From the NCBI GenBank assembly GCA_949752745.1, contig OX457027.1, positions 13,981,556 to 14,045,555 of the forward strand: a DNA stretch of 64,000 bases, given 5' to 3'. The position numbers and the translations under genes are program-made. Below, piece after piece: positions 1 to 12,239 of this stretch (positions are counted from its first letter, which is position 1; every line of letters begins with the position of its first letter). Source of the stretch: Protula sp. h YS-2021. Taxonomy: Eukaryota; Annelida; Polychaeta; Sabellida; Serpulidae. The notes beneath the pieces are model-generated. The model did not search any database. It saw only the letters and a program-made list of their open reading frames with translations, and was not told the origin of the DNA.

Positions 1-845
1 TACAAACAGGACCGCACAAACAGTACCCCATAAACAGGACCACACGAACAAGACCACAAAAACAGGACCGCAGAAACAGAACCACACAGACAGAACAGCA
101 CGAACAAGACAACACGAACAACACAACGCCAACAAGACCAAACAAACAGGACCGCACAAACAGCAAAACACAGACAGGACAGCACGAACAACACTGTACA
201 AACAAGACCGCACAAACGAGACCGCGCGGACAAAACCACACAAACAGGACCGCACGAGCAAGACCATGCAAACACGACGGCACCAACAAGATCACACAAA
301 CAACACCGTACTGCACTAATGCACAAGCAAGACCACACAAACAGGACTGCACAGACAGTGCTGCAAAAACAGGACCGTACAGACAGGACTGCACAACAGG
401 AGCCCACAGACAAGACCGCACAGACAGGACCCCACAAACAAGACAACACGAACAACACCGTACAGACAGGACCCCACGAATATAACCGCACTATCAAGGC
501 CTCACCAACAGGATCCCACAAACAGGACCGCACGAACAACACCGTAGAAGCAGGACCGCACAAACGAGACCGCATGAATAAGACCACACAAACATTATCA
601 CACAAAGAGGGCCTGACAGACAGGACCGCTCGAAGAAGTCCACACAAACAGTACCGCACAAACAGGAACGCACGAACAGGACCGCACAAGCAGAACCACA
701 CAAACATTACCGCACGAACAGAACCGTACAAACAAGACCACGCAAACAAGGCCTACAAATAGGACCGCACAAACAGGATCGCATAGACAGAACCGCACGA
801 TCAGGATCACACAAATCGGACCACACAAATAGACTACACAAGCAG
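1..845. repeat. Minisatellite, about 15-bp GGACCGCACAAACA-type units (copy A block)
   Basis: Degenerate tandem array of 14-16 bp units around ACAGGACCGCACAAAC, running from the first base of the window, so its left end is not seen. It gives open frames on both strands rich in Gln-Asp-Arg-Thr (plus) or Cys-Val-Leu-Phe (minus); these are repeat translations, not genes. The same family recurs at 42255-42475, the corresponding place in the second duplicated segment. Confidence 0.93.
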
Positions 846-1212
846 GACCGCCTCGGAAAAATTTATAGTATCTCTGATTACTTTTATTTTTATATTTTAT
901 TACAGATATTTATAGAGCGCTTAATTCTGATAAGCTACAAGCGCTGTACATAACAATTTGCAATAATACTAACATACATGTAATAATACTAACAATAGAA
1001 AATACAAAATAGACTAAAATCAAATATTAAGATAAAACAGCTATGCATCTGGACATGCAACTCTATAAAGATACGTCTCAAGCTGTTTTTAAAGTAATAC
1101 ATATTAAAACTGTTCTTAATACTAAAAGGTAATGAAATCCAAATCCTTGGCGCAAAATTTACGAATGTTCTGTCTTGTAATCTAGTAGCAGTTTTATTTT
1201 CATTGAGCAGTG

Positions 1213-1215
<3 letters not shown>
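846..1215. other. AT-rich spacer, no gene seen
   Basis: AT-rich sequence between the minisatellite and an ATT microsatellite. I see no coding frame, RNA gene or clear transposon end. Confidence 0.6.
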
Positions 1216-1278
<63 letters not shown>

Positions 1279-1279
1279 T
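1216..1279. repeat. (ATT)n microsatellite
   Basis: About 20 nearly perfect ATT/TTA units. Confidence 0.97.
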
Positions 1280-1420
1280 ATTGTTATTATTATGATTATC
1301 CGATAAATACTGTGGAGCATTCCTTAAATACTATTTCATAAAATTACTAAATTTTTGAATAAATTTCTCTGTTCAGTGGTGAAGCCAATGAAGTTGCATC
1401 AGAATTGGCGTTATATGATC

Positions 1421-1687
1421 TTATCTCTTCTGTCCAAAGATAAGACGTGCAGCAGCATTTTGACCCAGCTGGAGTTTGCGTATTAGACATTTATTGATAC
1501 CGACTAAAATTGAATTTGAATAATCAAGTCTGGAAATGACATAAGTGTGGACGAGCAGCTTGGTAGCATCTGGTGTCAGATATTGTCTTATCCTGCTATA
1601 TTTCGCAGATAAAATAGACATGAACTCACTTTGGGGTTTTTTGAAAACAGTTTCCGATGTGTGGTTTAAGCCAAACACGGTGGTCAT
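1421..1687 (-). pseudogene. Non-LTR retrotransposon reverse transcriptase fragment (3' part)
   Basis: The minus frame reads IRQYLTPDATKLLVHTYVI followed by SRLDYSNSILVGINKCLI and KLQLGQNAAARLI. This is the stretch downstream of the catalytic palm in CR1/L2/jockey-type LINE reverse transcriptases (family pattern: LTPDA, LVHA, SRLDYCNSLLYGLP, LQRVQNAAARL). No YADD box or endonuclease lies next to it and a GA microsatellite interrupts it upstream, so it is a dead fragment. A related fragment lies at 42483-42640. Confidence 0.85.
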
Positions 1688-1718
1688 CGTGAAATATTTT
1701 TGTTGGTATTTTAAGAGA

Positions 1719-1726
1719 CAGAGAGA

Positions 1727-1804
<78 letters not shown>
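1719..1804. repeat. (GA)n microsatellite
   Basis: About 40 GA units with a few interruptions at the left edge. The Arg-Glu and Ser-Leu open frames across it are artefacts. Confidence 0.97.
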
Positions 1805-1806
<2 letters not shown>

Positions 1807-2029
1807 GAGAAGGGATGCCATTTCACAGAATAAATAGCAAAGCTTTGTTTTTTTTCTAGAACGGTTTCGAACTGGAAAAATAGTTTCTTAGAAAGGTTTT
1901 GGAATCTGAATAAAGAAAAGTAAACCCAAAACCGGCTGAAAAAATTATAAAATTCTATTCGACGGGAAAAAGTGATTTCAAAAATCGGCTTTGAGAAGTA
2001 GGTTTTCTTTCCCCATCATTTTATTACGC

Positions 2030-2305
2030 AATGCATTTATGGTGAACGACGCATTTACGGAGAATGACGCATTTATGGAGAATGACGCATTTATAGAGAA
2101 TGACATATTTATGGAGAATGGCGCATTTATGGAGAATGGAGCATTTAAGGAGAATGTCGCATTCATGGAGAATGACGCATTCACGGAGAATGACGCATTT
2201 AAGGAGAATGACGCATTTATAGAGAATGACGCGTTTATCTAGAACGACGCATTTATAGAGAATGACACATTTACGAAGAATGACGCATTTATGGAGAATG
2301 ACTAA
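2030..2305. repeat. 18-bp minisatellite (GACGCATTTATGGAGAAT)
   Basis: About 15 tandem units of GACGCATTTATGGAGAAT with point changes. An 18-bp unit keeps frames open on both strands (ENDAFM and SFSINA repeats), which explains the short ORFs here. I see no matching array in the second segment. Confidence 0.95.
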
Positions 2306-2830
2306 CTGTTGAGGAACATAAGGGTCAGAACTTTACAACTGAACAAAACCTCTGGACCATCTTCTACATGTCTACATGTCTCATATAATAAATCCGTCTA
2401 ACGGTTAAGAAAATGCGTTTAATAAAATTATATCGATGCAGCATATAAAACTGTCACTTTTAAAGACACAATTAGTGCTTTAAAACAGTAAGAACTTCAG
2501 CAAAAGTGTCAGTTACGATTGAGTAACAGTCATTACCTAAATTGTAAGCAAAACAAAACTTACATAAGGGATTACTTTGAAACACTTCGGTGTCTGTGCC
2601 TCGTTTATTTAAAGGCTATACTGAACCTCCAGCAAAAGCTCTAATCTTAACAGAAAACGGGGCAAAAAACTTGCAAAGACCACGTCATTTCTTAGAACTG
2701 ATAATTCATGATGAGCACTTTGATGTTAGAGTATTAAAACTGTTTAAAATAAAGCGGTGTAAAACAGCACGAAGATAACTGTGAATTGTAACAAGTAAGC
2801 TTTATAGATCATGCCATTATAAAAGAAACT
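2306..2830. other. Unassigned spacer
   Basis: AT-rich single-copy-looking sequence. A 62-codon frame at 2590-2778 has no recognisable domain or splice context and I do not call it. Confidence 0.5.
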
Positions 2831-3660
2831 AATAAGATACCCCACATAGAAACTGTGTATCGGAAAACCCGATCGCGAGGTAGTCCGTGAAATAAGATAC
2901 GCCACATAGACTCTACGTGTATCAGAACAACCGACCGCAAGATAGTCCGTGAAATAACGATCCTGTCTCGCATCGAGAGCCCAAGCTGTGAGACAGAGTC
3001 CTTATTTCTCAGTCTACCGCTCGGAAGGGTGTTTTAATACTTAATGCGCAATAAACTCGAGCTGATGAGCATATTCAAATTTTATTTTGTGTTGGGAAGG
3101 GAGGAGGGGGAGGAGCTTGTACTGGAATTTTAATTAGTGCAATGTACACTGTGTTGCTAGTATTTCGAACCTAAAGAGGCTAAATGTGTAGATTTTGAAA
3201 AACCTTGTGTCATAAAGAACAAAAATTTCTTCCTTAAAATTAATGGATTAATGCGTTTTTCTGGAATTTCAATGCATATTGGAATCAAACATACCTTTTA
3301 TAATTTAGCGTGCAAAGATAAGACGTGTTGTGGTATTACTCTTTACTGTTATATTTTTTTAAGTTCTCTGGAAGGAATAAAAGACAGATATCATGAATAA
3401 TAATAATAACAATGATAATAATAATACTTTTAGCTCTCATTCTTTCAGATCTTTAGGTCGGGATTGTTCAGGTTTTAATAAATGTTCATTCCAAGCACGA
3501 TTCTGTGTGAGTTCCGATGCCAAGCAGACACTGGTAGCGGGACGCAAAACTAAAACAGATTTCTTCCCATCGGTATGCCTATACCGACAATTTCTTTTCT
3601 ATACTTCTATACCTTATTTATATAACAAAAAAATAAATAAATAAATGAAAAACTTGTAGT
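2831..3660. other. Non-coding block shared by both duplicated segments, with hairpin
   Basis: This block matches 45000-45770 closely over about 800 bp. It contains two partial copies of a GATACCCCACATAGA / GATACGCCACATAGA motif (about 2836 and 2896), followed by a hairpin-forming stretch around 2962-2997 (TGTCTCGCATCGAG ... GCTGTGAGACA). The second-segment version at 45076-45113 has an even better stem with a GGGC-GACG-GCCC tip. I see no long reading frame. It could be a transposon remnant or a structured non-coding element. Confidence 0.55.
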
Positions 3661-4139
3661 TTTTGGTGGGACACAAAAAGCTTTTTGTTTTGTGACCTGA
3701 GAACGGCGTCACAACAATGTTGGATGGGGACTTTAAAATGTACTTGGAGCAATTACATGTAACCTGTTGTTATAAAATCGCAACAAAAATTACGCCATAG
3801 TAAGGATTCCCGTTTTAGTTACACAGGCAAAACAAACTTTATATCAATCTGTTTCTTAGTTTGCAAACATATTTAAGAATTTGGTGTAGATAAGAATATT
3901 CCTGGTGCATAAAAGAAAAAAGGCTAACTTGTCATTTCCAAGCCCGATCACCCATCCCCTGCCCCCTCACCACCACCGCTACTGATGACATCCTAACACT
4001 TTTTCATTTATATGTTTTGAAGAATCCTATTTCAGTTTGAATGAAATTGTACCGAAACACGATAATCAGTTGCACAGTTACAATTTCATTTATTTCAGAG
4101 GCGGGTTGATATTGTTCAGTTGAGTGAAACAGCGGTGAG
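3661..4139. other. Spacer conserved with second segment
   Basis: Corresponds to about 45790-46240. No gene recognised. Confidence 0.5.
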
Positions 4140-4800
4140 ATCTGTGAAATATCGCACTGTTGTTCCAACCTGGTGAGCAATGTTGTTCCACCCTGGTGAG
4201 CTCTATTTTTCCACCCTGGTTAGCACTATTATTCCACCCTGGTAAGCACTGTTGTTCCAACCTGGTGAGCACTGTTGCTTCACACTGGTGAGCACTTTTG
4301 TTCCATCCTGGTAAGCACTGTTGTTCCAACCTGGTGAGTACTGCTGTTCCACCTGAAGAGCTATGTTGTTCCACCCTTGTGAGCAATGTTGTTCCACCCT
4401 GGTAAGCAATTTTGTTCAACTCTATTGAGCACTGTTGTTCCACCCTGGTGAGCACTGTTGTTCCACCCTGGTGAACAATGTTGTTCCACCATGGTGAACA
4501 ATGTTGTTCCACCCTGGTGAGAACTGTTGTTCTAGCCTGGTGAGAACTGTTGTTCCAATCTGGTGAGCACTGTTGTTACACTTTGGTGAGCAATGTTGTT
4601 CAACCCTGGTGAGCACTGTTGTTCCACCCTGGTGAGCACTGTTGTTCCACCCTGATGAGCAATGTTGTTCCACCCTGATGAGCAGTGTTTTTCCACCCTG
4701 GTGAGCAATATTAACCCGCCGATCCGAAATTATCACACGGTGGAGAACATTTGAAATTCACAGAGCACTGTTGTTCCACCCTGGTGAGCAATATTAACCC
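4140..4800. repeat. 23-bp minisatellite TGTTGTTCCACCCTGGTGAGCAC
   Basis: About 25 units of a 23-bp repeat; a short unique spacer (about 4712-4765) precedes one last unit. Minus frames read repeats such as EQHCSPGWNNSAHQGG, which are artefacts. The orthologous array at 46244-46615 is shorter, so copy number changed after duplication. Confidence 0.96.
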
Positions 4801-4861
4801 GCCGATCCAAAATTATCACCCGGTGGAGTTATTGTCGGTGAACACTGATGTCAGATGTTTA

Positions 4862-5667
4862 TGGAATGCGATTTTCACATTTTTAGGGTATTTTTGATAT
4901 CAAGAATTAATTTTTGGTTTAAGAAATCCATATTTTAATATCAAGAATTCATTTTTGCTACCTGTAATTGTATTTTTGATATCTCTAAATGTATTCTTGA
5001 TCTGAAAAAATAATTTTTGGGATCAAAAAAATATTTAGAGATATCAAGAAATATTTATTGATATCAAAACTGATTTAATGATACCTGAAATTGATTTTTT
5101 TGAGATCAAAAATTCAATTCTTAATAGCAAAAATCAAATATTTGAGAGCAAAAAATCAATTTTGCGCTCAATAATTCATTTTATATATTTGTATCAAGAA
5201 TTTATTTCCGATATCATTATTTCAAAAAGGGACTTTTCTAATTTGTATTTTGAAATCTGCAAATGATTTTTGATCTCAAAAATTGATTTTTGATATCAAA
5301 ATATCAGTCTCTTTTTAAAAGAAAAATTTCAAAAACACACATCTGTAAAAAATACTGACTGTTCCTTGTATGGAGAATCTTTTTTTGATTGTTTTACTGT
5401 ACAAAGAAAAGCAATTCTTGAGATCAAAAATTGTGATGTTATTATTGATCTCAATAATTTAACTTTTCAGCTCTAAAATTTAATTGACGATTCATTAAAT
5501 TTTGTATAAATGTGTATCTCCTTTAAAATAATTTTTTGCCATCTAAAATTCAGTTATTGATAGCAATATAATTAGCAGTAAAACTATTCAGATTTAGATT
5601 GATTTCTTGATATCTTTAATTAAATTTTGATATCAAAAATAAGCATTAAATGTCAAAACGCATTCCA
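4862..5667. mobile_element. AT-rich MITE-like element with TGGAATGCG terminal inverted repeats
   Basis: The left end reads TGGAATGCGATTTT and the right end AAAACGCATTCCA, so 9 bp are perfectly inverted with partial continuation. A TA dinucleotide flanks each end (4860-4861 and 5668-5669), fitting a TA target duplication. The interior is dense with near-palindromic modules such as TTTTTGATATCAAAAATT. The matching position in the second segment (about 46680-46715) lacks these 0.8 kb, so it inserted in this segment or was lost from the other. No transposase is encoded; the superfamily is not assigned. Confidence 0.7.
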
Positions 5668-7229
5668 TAGAAATCACACTTATTGAATATTTATATAAAG
5701 ACGATGTTTCATCCGCCAAAGAACACCTAAAACTTTTGTACTATCAAATATAACAGTTGATACTTTTGTAAAGGAACACGAGCAAAAGCTATTTTAAAAG
5801 CACAGAAGCTTAGCTTTGAATGCAAAGGGCAAAATAATAACACGAATTTTAGATTGGATGATTTTCGTGAGAAAAAAGTTTAGATTTTGAAATATATTGC
5901 TTTGTTGTAAATAGTTTTCAAATAGCAGCAAATTCAATGTTTTCAAGAAAAATTCGATCTTTGAGTGTGGTTCTGTGCTCCACAAATTGATGTCCTATTT
6001 TGTAAAGAGATTTCATTAAGCGGTTGATATTTTTCAGAAAGCTAAAGTTAAACATTTTTTACACGTGACGGCCAAATCGCTGCATTCAAGTATGCAAACT
6101 GGCATGTCATTTTATTTTTGCTATACCTGAAGCATTTTATTTATTTTGCTAAACCTGGAGTAATTCAGAATAGATTCTGTAATATTTTTTTCATGTGATG
6201 ATTTTTTATTTGTAGGAACGTGTGACATTACCTGTGCAAAAACGATTGTTAGTTATTACTTTAAAATATTTTTAAAGAATTTTTGTTTCTAATGTGATTT
6301 TTGTGTCGTTTTATAGGTGCACTCCTTTTGATGGCTTCATTTTGAATTTTAGTTTTCCATCTTCATTTTAATTTCAGTGTAGGCTTATCTGCTTGAAGTT
6401 TTGTGTTGTAGGGCTTATTCTGTTACAGGTGAAGGCGCACTGCAAAACTAACGCAGGAATAGGAGTCTATAGTATGCAGTATTATACTGCACGTGTTTCA
6501 CGGACAGTTCTGTAATTACTGTCATTATTTATGGTCACATATCGATATCAGGACAATAAGTAGTAAAACACACGCTGAACATTTTGGTTGCAAATCAAAT
6601 ATTTCACCAGTCTAAGTGTAGTTTTATGTTCAAACCGATAGGAGACGCTGGCCTTAAATGCTACATAATATCACCCGAAATTTTGTTTGTGCTTTCCCTC
6701 TAAATATTAAGTAGCAATTAATCAAAACTCTAATCTCTTTATAACTGATCATATTCAATTTTAAACCTATTGAAACTTTGAATTAATGCATTAACTAGCT
6801 CTGTTTGATGGCAACCGACCTCAGCAGTGCCTAATTTCGTTACAGAGACAGGTGTTATAACCATTCCTAAAAGTTAGAGCCAGTAGCATGTCTTGTTGTC
6901 CCTCCACTTCTGTAAAAGGATACCAAAGACATACAAGATATAACGTTAGGGTCTGTCTGTAGGAATTTTATACCTTGACGCACTTTCAAAGAATTTGAAT
7001 GGGGCAACGTTTCTAAAGCCCTCACTATCTAAAAAAGGCATAACGAATCGCTTCTTAAGTCATTAATAAGCTAACATTTTCAAGGTTTATGTGTGAATTA
7101 ATGTGCGAACGTGGCAACTCAACATTACATGGTGTGAACGCTGTTATGTAACATTACATGGTGTGACCCCTCTCATGTAACATTTCATTCTGTGAACGTT
7201 CTCATGTCGCTTCAGTCCTGCTTTAAGGG
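5668..7229. other. Non-coding flank conserved between segments
   Basis: Aligns in long stretches with about 46690-48385 (for example GTGTGGTTCTGTGCTCCACAAA near 5967 and 47001). No credible reading frame or RNA gene was seen. Confidence 0.6.
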
Positions 7230-7620
7230 AAAAATAACCCTAAACTGGGTCAAAGACAGACACTATTAACCAGATCCATGAGGGCAATGACCACCCCTCC
7301 CTGCCTGAAAACTAACCCTGAACTAGGCTTAAGACCCCTCCTCCGGAAAAATTGCCCTGAACAAAGCTAAAGGCCCCATATTCCCGGAAAGGTTACCATA
7401 AACAAGGCTCAAGCTATTAGCCATACCCATGAGGGCGATGACCCCTCCCTGGAAAACCAACCCTAAACTAGGCTAAAGATCCCCTACCCCTGGGAAAGTC
7501 ACCCTAAACAAGGCTAAAGACTCCCTACCAATGAAAAGTTACCCTAAACAAGGCTAAAGATCCTCTCTTCTGGAAAAAGTTACCCTAAACAAGGCCAAAG
7601 GCAACACAGCTATTAACCAT
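7230..7620. repeat. Degenerate 35-45 bp repeat (ACCCTAAACAAGGCTAAAGA)
   Basis: About eight imperfect units built on ACCCTAAACAAGGCTAAAGA-CCCCTACC. The CCCTAAA words are part of this unit, not a telomeric array. The array lies inside about 1.5 kb (roughly 7050-8580) that is absent from the second segment. Confidence 0.8.
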
Positions 7621-8547
7621 ACCCGTGAAGGTGATGGCTTAACCAGAAAATCCATGATGCCACTTAATATACAAAGTCCGAAGGAGACTGTCATTAAAGA
7701 ATTCCACTACCGCGCATGAAAGATTCACTTTATAGCAGTGTAGAGGACTTCAGTGAATGCCAAATAGTGTTATCTGCCGTTATGTTGCTCACACGGTTGT
7801 TATGACGGCAAATGACCCCCCACCCTTACCCTCCATCTTATGAGACAGGTCTATTAATGGCATGAGGGACTTACCCCAAAAAATTTGGAAACAAACAGAG
7901 GAATTTGTCAAAGCTCTAATTTGCTGTCCAATCAAATCTCACTAAAGTGCACAAAAATATATCCAAAACAAAAAATCTAAATTGTTCATAAAGTAATTTT
8001 GAAATAATTTAACTCCTTTATATTTTTATATTGAATAAGCAATGCGTATTGAATGTTCGATTGGATATCTGTACAGTACTAACACTAGCACGACGATCTT
8101 GACTCCGTTTAAGTTGCCACCTTGATGGTGATCATGATTTCTGCCTCGGCGTTTACTCTTGAGAACAGTATACGAGACTCAAGAGCTGCTATCATTGATT
8201 TGCAATCAAAATGTCATCTTACAGCATTTAAAAAACTATAGGCATCTCATGAAAAAAACAGCATTTCAGCCTCTTTCAGTCTGGTGCCCAATTTCGTGGC
8301 TGTATACTTGCAACCAATCATTTATCTCTAGGCAAATGACTTACCAGCTCCTAAACATACGTGAATTCAACGGTTTACACATGATTACAGTGTGGTAGTC
8401 CATCAAGGTTTTAATATAGGATATACAAGAATATACAAGAATTTATTTCATAGCATATGGTAATAGTTACATAAGACTTGACATGTTCATATGGTAATCA
8501 TGTGGTCATCATAGTTTGAAGAATGTCATAGATAAGGGCATACACGA
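7621..8547. other. Unassigned sequence present only in segment A
   Basis: No gene recognised. The second segment jumps from the equivalent of about 7050 straight into the DIRS inverted repeat near 48398, so this was either deleted there or added here. A 79-codon frame at 8159-8398 has no support. Confidence 0.5.
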
Positions 8548-8660
8548 GCAGTTGGAACTAGCCTATTCCGCCATCCATCCATCGAACAGTCGAAAGGGGG
8601 AATCCTCTGGTGTTTCGCCATTGATTAACGGGCATTCGCTTGAAGCGTGTGGTTGAAAAC
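8548..8660 (+). repeat. Left inverted terminal repeat of DIRS-like element A
   Basis: Begins GCAGTTGGAACTAGCCTATT and matches the reverse complement of 17754-17876 over about 110 bp with scattered differences and one small gap; the CCTCTGGTGTTTCG core is exact. The outer end is taken where similarity stops. Confidence 0.85.
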
Positions 8661-9566
8661 ACACACCATTCTGTGTGCTCCACGCATTTTTTGTTGAGGA
8701 ACTAGTGAAAAGGTGCGAATTTGCATTTTATTTGGGTTATTTAACTAACAAAGGACTATTTTATCATTTTCTGGAAGTTGGATAAGTTGGTTGAGTCAAA
8801 AGCAAAATCCAGCACTTGTAATTTCGGTCTGGCAGAAATTGATTTTACACGTAGCACTGACATTTGTGTGCCTCTTTTTCCCCACCTGAAGCTGCAAGAT
8901 GGAATAAAACAATTACTGGTTCTAGCACACATCGTCAGGAGTTGTTATGAGTCCGCATTGCCTGCATACTCTCAAAAACTTTATTCAGATGACCGTGCCA
9001 TAGCAATAATGGCCGGTTAAAGCTAAAGCTAGCACTCCAAAAGGGACATTATCTATCTTGCACGAGCAAGTTATGTATCATAGAACTTTGTCCCGGCGAA
9101 AGAAGTCCATTTTGTGCACCCTTGGGACCACATTCTCGTCTATGGGCTTCGAAACAGACATCTTCTAAACACGGGTCGCTTTAAGGGACCTAGTAAAGGT
9201 CCCCGGTACGCATAGGGTACCATGACCCGTCACGTAGTCTTATACTGATTACCACCGGCGGATTTGTGGGAACTCGGCCAAATGACACTGCATGGTGTCA
9301 TGGTTTCAGGGGTCATGGGACTTATAGGAACATGGGGCTATGGGATTCATGAAAACATGGGTCCGTATGGGATCATGTTCAAAAATCCTAGTTTTTCGCC
9401 AAGAATCGACTTAATTGCTAACGTTTTGACATTTTATGATGATTTAATCACACTTAGGCCACTGCATAGCGATTGGATTGATAGCATAAGTGTTTAAATT
9501 TAGCTGTTGACTTACGATAGCAGATACAGTTATTTATGTTGTCTTCTTTCTGCTTCCTTTTCAGAC
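8661..9566 (+). other. 5' leader of the DIRS-like element
   Basis: Matches 48447-49240 in the second copy. An 80-codon frame at 8778-9020 is not conserved in that copy (small indels), so I treat the leader as non-coding. Confidence 0.55.
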
Positions 9567-9845
9567 ATGACAGAGGCCATCAAATCCGAAGGAATTGCGT
9601 GTTCATTTCCACCTACCTTACTCAATCCACACTCGGTGTGCGATCGCTGCAGGAGAGTACGGGGTCGGGCACTCTGCGTAGAGACGAATACCTGCCCCGT
9701 GTGCGAACATTTATCCCACATAGAGTTGCAGGCAATTTACAGGAACAGGGCCAAGAAAGATCGCAGGAGAAACAGACGCAGAGCTTGTTCATTACACCCG
9801 ATTTCGGTAAGGACACAATGGAGAAGGCAAGCTGCGTCATCTTAA
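9567..9845 (+). pseudogene. DIRS gag-like ORF fragment with CxxC...CxxC cluster
   Basis: The frame from an ATG at 9567 contains CDRCRRVRGRALC, then CPVCEHLSH, then a basic run (KKDRRRNRRR). That is a CxxC-CxxC zinc-binding-like module plus an Arg-rich segment, as in ORF1 of DIRS-like elements. It ends at a stop at 9845 and continues only in other frames (for example AELDILESDKRAAL near 9955-9998). The second copy lacks this part. Confidence 0.6.
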
Positions 9846-9989
9846 ATCAGGTGTCGATTCCCGTCCGACTGGGTACGGGGGCAGTCAGACACGGCGGGGG
9901 CCAAAAGGAAACGCAGGAAACCAAAGCCATCCAAAGAATATTCAGATATAGTGGCGGAATTGGATATCCTGGAAAGTGACAAGCGCGCA

Positions 9990-11040
9990 GCCCTACGTAA
10001 GACATAGTCCGGTGACCGACCTGACTCTGAGAAAGAAGGTTCGAGCTCGGAGAAAAAGCAATGCACCGCAGAAGAGAAAGTGACCATCATGCACACGGCC
10101 TCGGGGTCTACCTTTACGTCCACCCCAGGTCAACTTGGCATCCTTGCGCCCGATGAACTGTTCCCTTTATTGGGGCCGTCGGTTCTGCCCCCTACCGCAA
10201 GTGACTCAATGAACTTGTCTACTATACTGTCCTTACAAGCACAACTCCAATACCAGATCCGGGAGTTGCAAAATATACCTAGGAGCAAGAGGCAAAACTT
10301 GTCCCCAGCAGAAGGATTGCACCATTGGCCACAGTTTCTCCCCCCCCCACCCCGCCGGAAACTCATTCTCCAGGGTCCAACTCCTGTGAATCCCCCGTGT
10401 TGGGTCTAGGGTAGACCGCGAAATAGAAACTTCCATTGAAAAGGACTCCCCAGGCCTTCCACCGTCGGGACATGTGTCCAACTTAGAAGCGGGTCAACCA
10501 ATCAGGACCCCTCATCCTTGATCTCGCATCATCCGAGGAAGAGGAAACCCACTCCGTGACATCATCATCCATAACTCCAGCGTAATTGTATTTTAGAGAC
10601 GCAATACAGCAGATAGCTCGCCTCGCTAAAGTTACCTGTGGCTTGTCTGAAAAAGTATGAACCCTCATTCGGATGACTATGCTCAAACGAATTCAAGAAA
10701 ATGGACGCCAGTGAGGGCCACACGTTATCACGGTTCCACGCCTCGAAACACCGCCTCGCACATCTGACGACCAAATCCCGTTGGAGGCCTAAGGGTAAGA
10801 TGGGAGGATTCACGCCTCAGCGAACCGGTGTCCTCCAAACTGCTGGAATGCCTTCCCTCGCAAGCCGCGATGTCGTGAAGCTCTCAACCTTCCTGATGAC
10901 CTCTATGGTATTCTTGAGACGAGACGCTTTCCTCTGGCACAGCTGGTGCAGTGTCAAAGGGTTAAGGGACCTACGTCACAACCCCATCCTGGGCGAGAAA
11001 GAACTATTTGCCCCAGCAGAGGTTGAAAGGGTGAACTAGG
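9990..11040 (+). pseudogene. Degenerate ORF1/linker region of DIRS-like element
   Basis: Fragments in several plus frames (for example 10080-10409 and 10701-11039) match 49250-50560 of the second copy, with frameshifts between them. Relative to that copy this one has lost about 300 bp near 10495. No catalytic motif is visible; probably the C-terminal part of the gag-like ORF. Confidence 0.55.
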
Positions 11041-11487
11041 AAAGTCGATCAATATCCCACGACTTCGCACTGAGGTCGAGACTGTCACGTGCCTCTTTTC
11101 GCCAACTAGAAAAGCGCACGAAGCCACGGCACACTTCAGCGGAACAGTCTTGGCCCGGTTCTCAAGTGCAGTCCCCCCACGCAAGAGGTCCAAGCAGGGT
11201 GGGGGGGGGGGGAGACAGCAAATCGGAAGGGAAACACACAGCAGCACAGTAGCAGCCAACCAAAGTACCGCCCAGAGACGAGGGACTAGTCTCTTGGCTA
11301 CACTTTTTCTGGCTTAAACGATCTTAACAATTTACTGTCTTGTAACGCGTCCTTTCCCGTTGGCGGAAGGCTACGCAGATTCTGGCAAGCCTAGGAAATA
11401 TTAGAGCCTCCGAGAGTAGTCCGATGGCTCAGGAACTGCTATCTACTCCCTTTTAAGAGAAGCCTAAGGGGACGGGCTATAGAGAAA

Positions 11488-11985
11488 ATGCCAGAAAACC
11501 AGGTGGGTTTTTTCAGCAGGGTCTTTCTGGTACCCATAAAATCAGGGGGTTGGAGACTACTGATAGATCTATCGTCAATCAACCAGTTCCTGCAGGTAGG
11601 CTCCTTCCAAATGGATACAGCGCTGCTTATAAAATGGACTCTCCAAACAGGCATGTGGGGCACGTCAATAGATCTGTCCGATGCTTATCTTCACGCTCCC
11701 TATACCATTGACCAGGAGGTACCTATGTTTCTAAATGCGACAAAAGCGCTTGTGGCACTTCTCTTCGGACTTTCCCCAGCCCTATAGGTCTTCTCAAGGG
11801 TCATGCGAGTCCTAAAAGCATGGTCGCGACTCTAAGGTTTGCTAGTATTCCAGTACCTGGACGACTGGTTTCTAGCACATACACGAAGGGAGACGGTCCA
11901 TTGCCAGAAGATCCAGCTGATGAAAAAGGCGAAACAGGTAGGATAAATCTAGTCAAATCCGAATTGGTTCCAAACCAAGACATCA
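11488..11985 (+). pseudogene. DIRS reverse transcriptase remnant
   Basis: The first frame reads GFFSRVFLVPIKSGGWRLLI then DLSSINQFL, and later TSIDLSDAYLHAP, which are RT motifs of the DIRS/Ngaro group. A stop at 11785 and a frame change follow, and the catalytic box appears as QYLDDWFLAHT with YLDD at 11854-11865. The segment is deleted in copy B. Confidence 0.85.
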
Positions 11986-12239
11986 TTTCTTGGCAGAGCA
12001 ATGGGACTTGATGACAGCAGAAAATTTCACAGGCTATTCAAAATATTTCTGCAGACCAAAATTTAAGGGTACAAGCCATGGAATCACTGCTGGGCCTATT
12101 AGTGGCGACCGAGAAGACGGTTGGATTGGGCCGTCTGCACTACAGACCATTTCAAACGCTAGTTAGACGGGCCCTATTGCTGGGAAGGTTACCAAGGCTG
12201 CAATGACGGTTTCTCAAACTGTCCTTTCCCCTTCTCTGA

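Noticed and set aside
319..828. ORFs of 69-147 codons in the first 850 bp
   Set aside because: Translations of the 15-bp minisatellite, in several frames on both strands.
1545..1826. Arg-Glu and Ser-Leu repeat ORFs
   Set aside because: Pure (GA)n microsatellite translations.
4090..4736. 140- and 104-codon minus-strand ORFs with EQHCSPGWNNSAHQGG-like repeats
   Set aside because: Translations of a 23-bp minisatellite; the frame drifts and the copy-B array breaks it.
5078..5266. 62-codon ORF in the AT-rich region
   Set aside because: Composition-driven; it falls inside the palindrome-rich MITE-like element.
7230..7620. Interstitial telomere-like CCCTAAA words
   Set aside because: They occur once per 35-45 bp inside a longer repeat unit, not as a telomeric array.
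8778..9020. 80-codon plus-strand ORF starting with a non-ATG codon
   Set aside because: Lies in the DIRS leader; the copy-B counterpart (about 48560-48800) has indels that break it.
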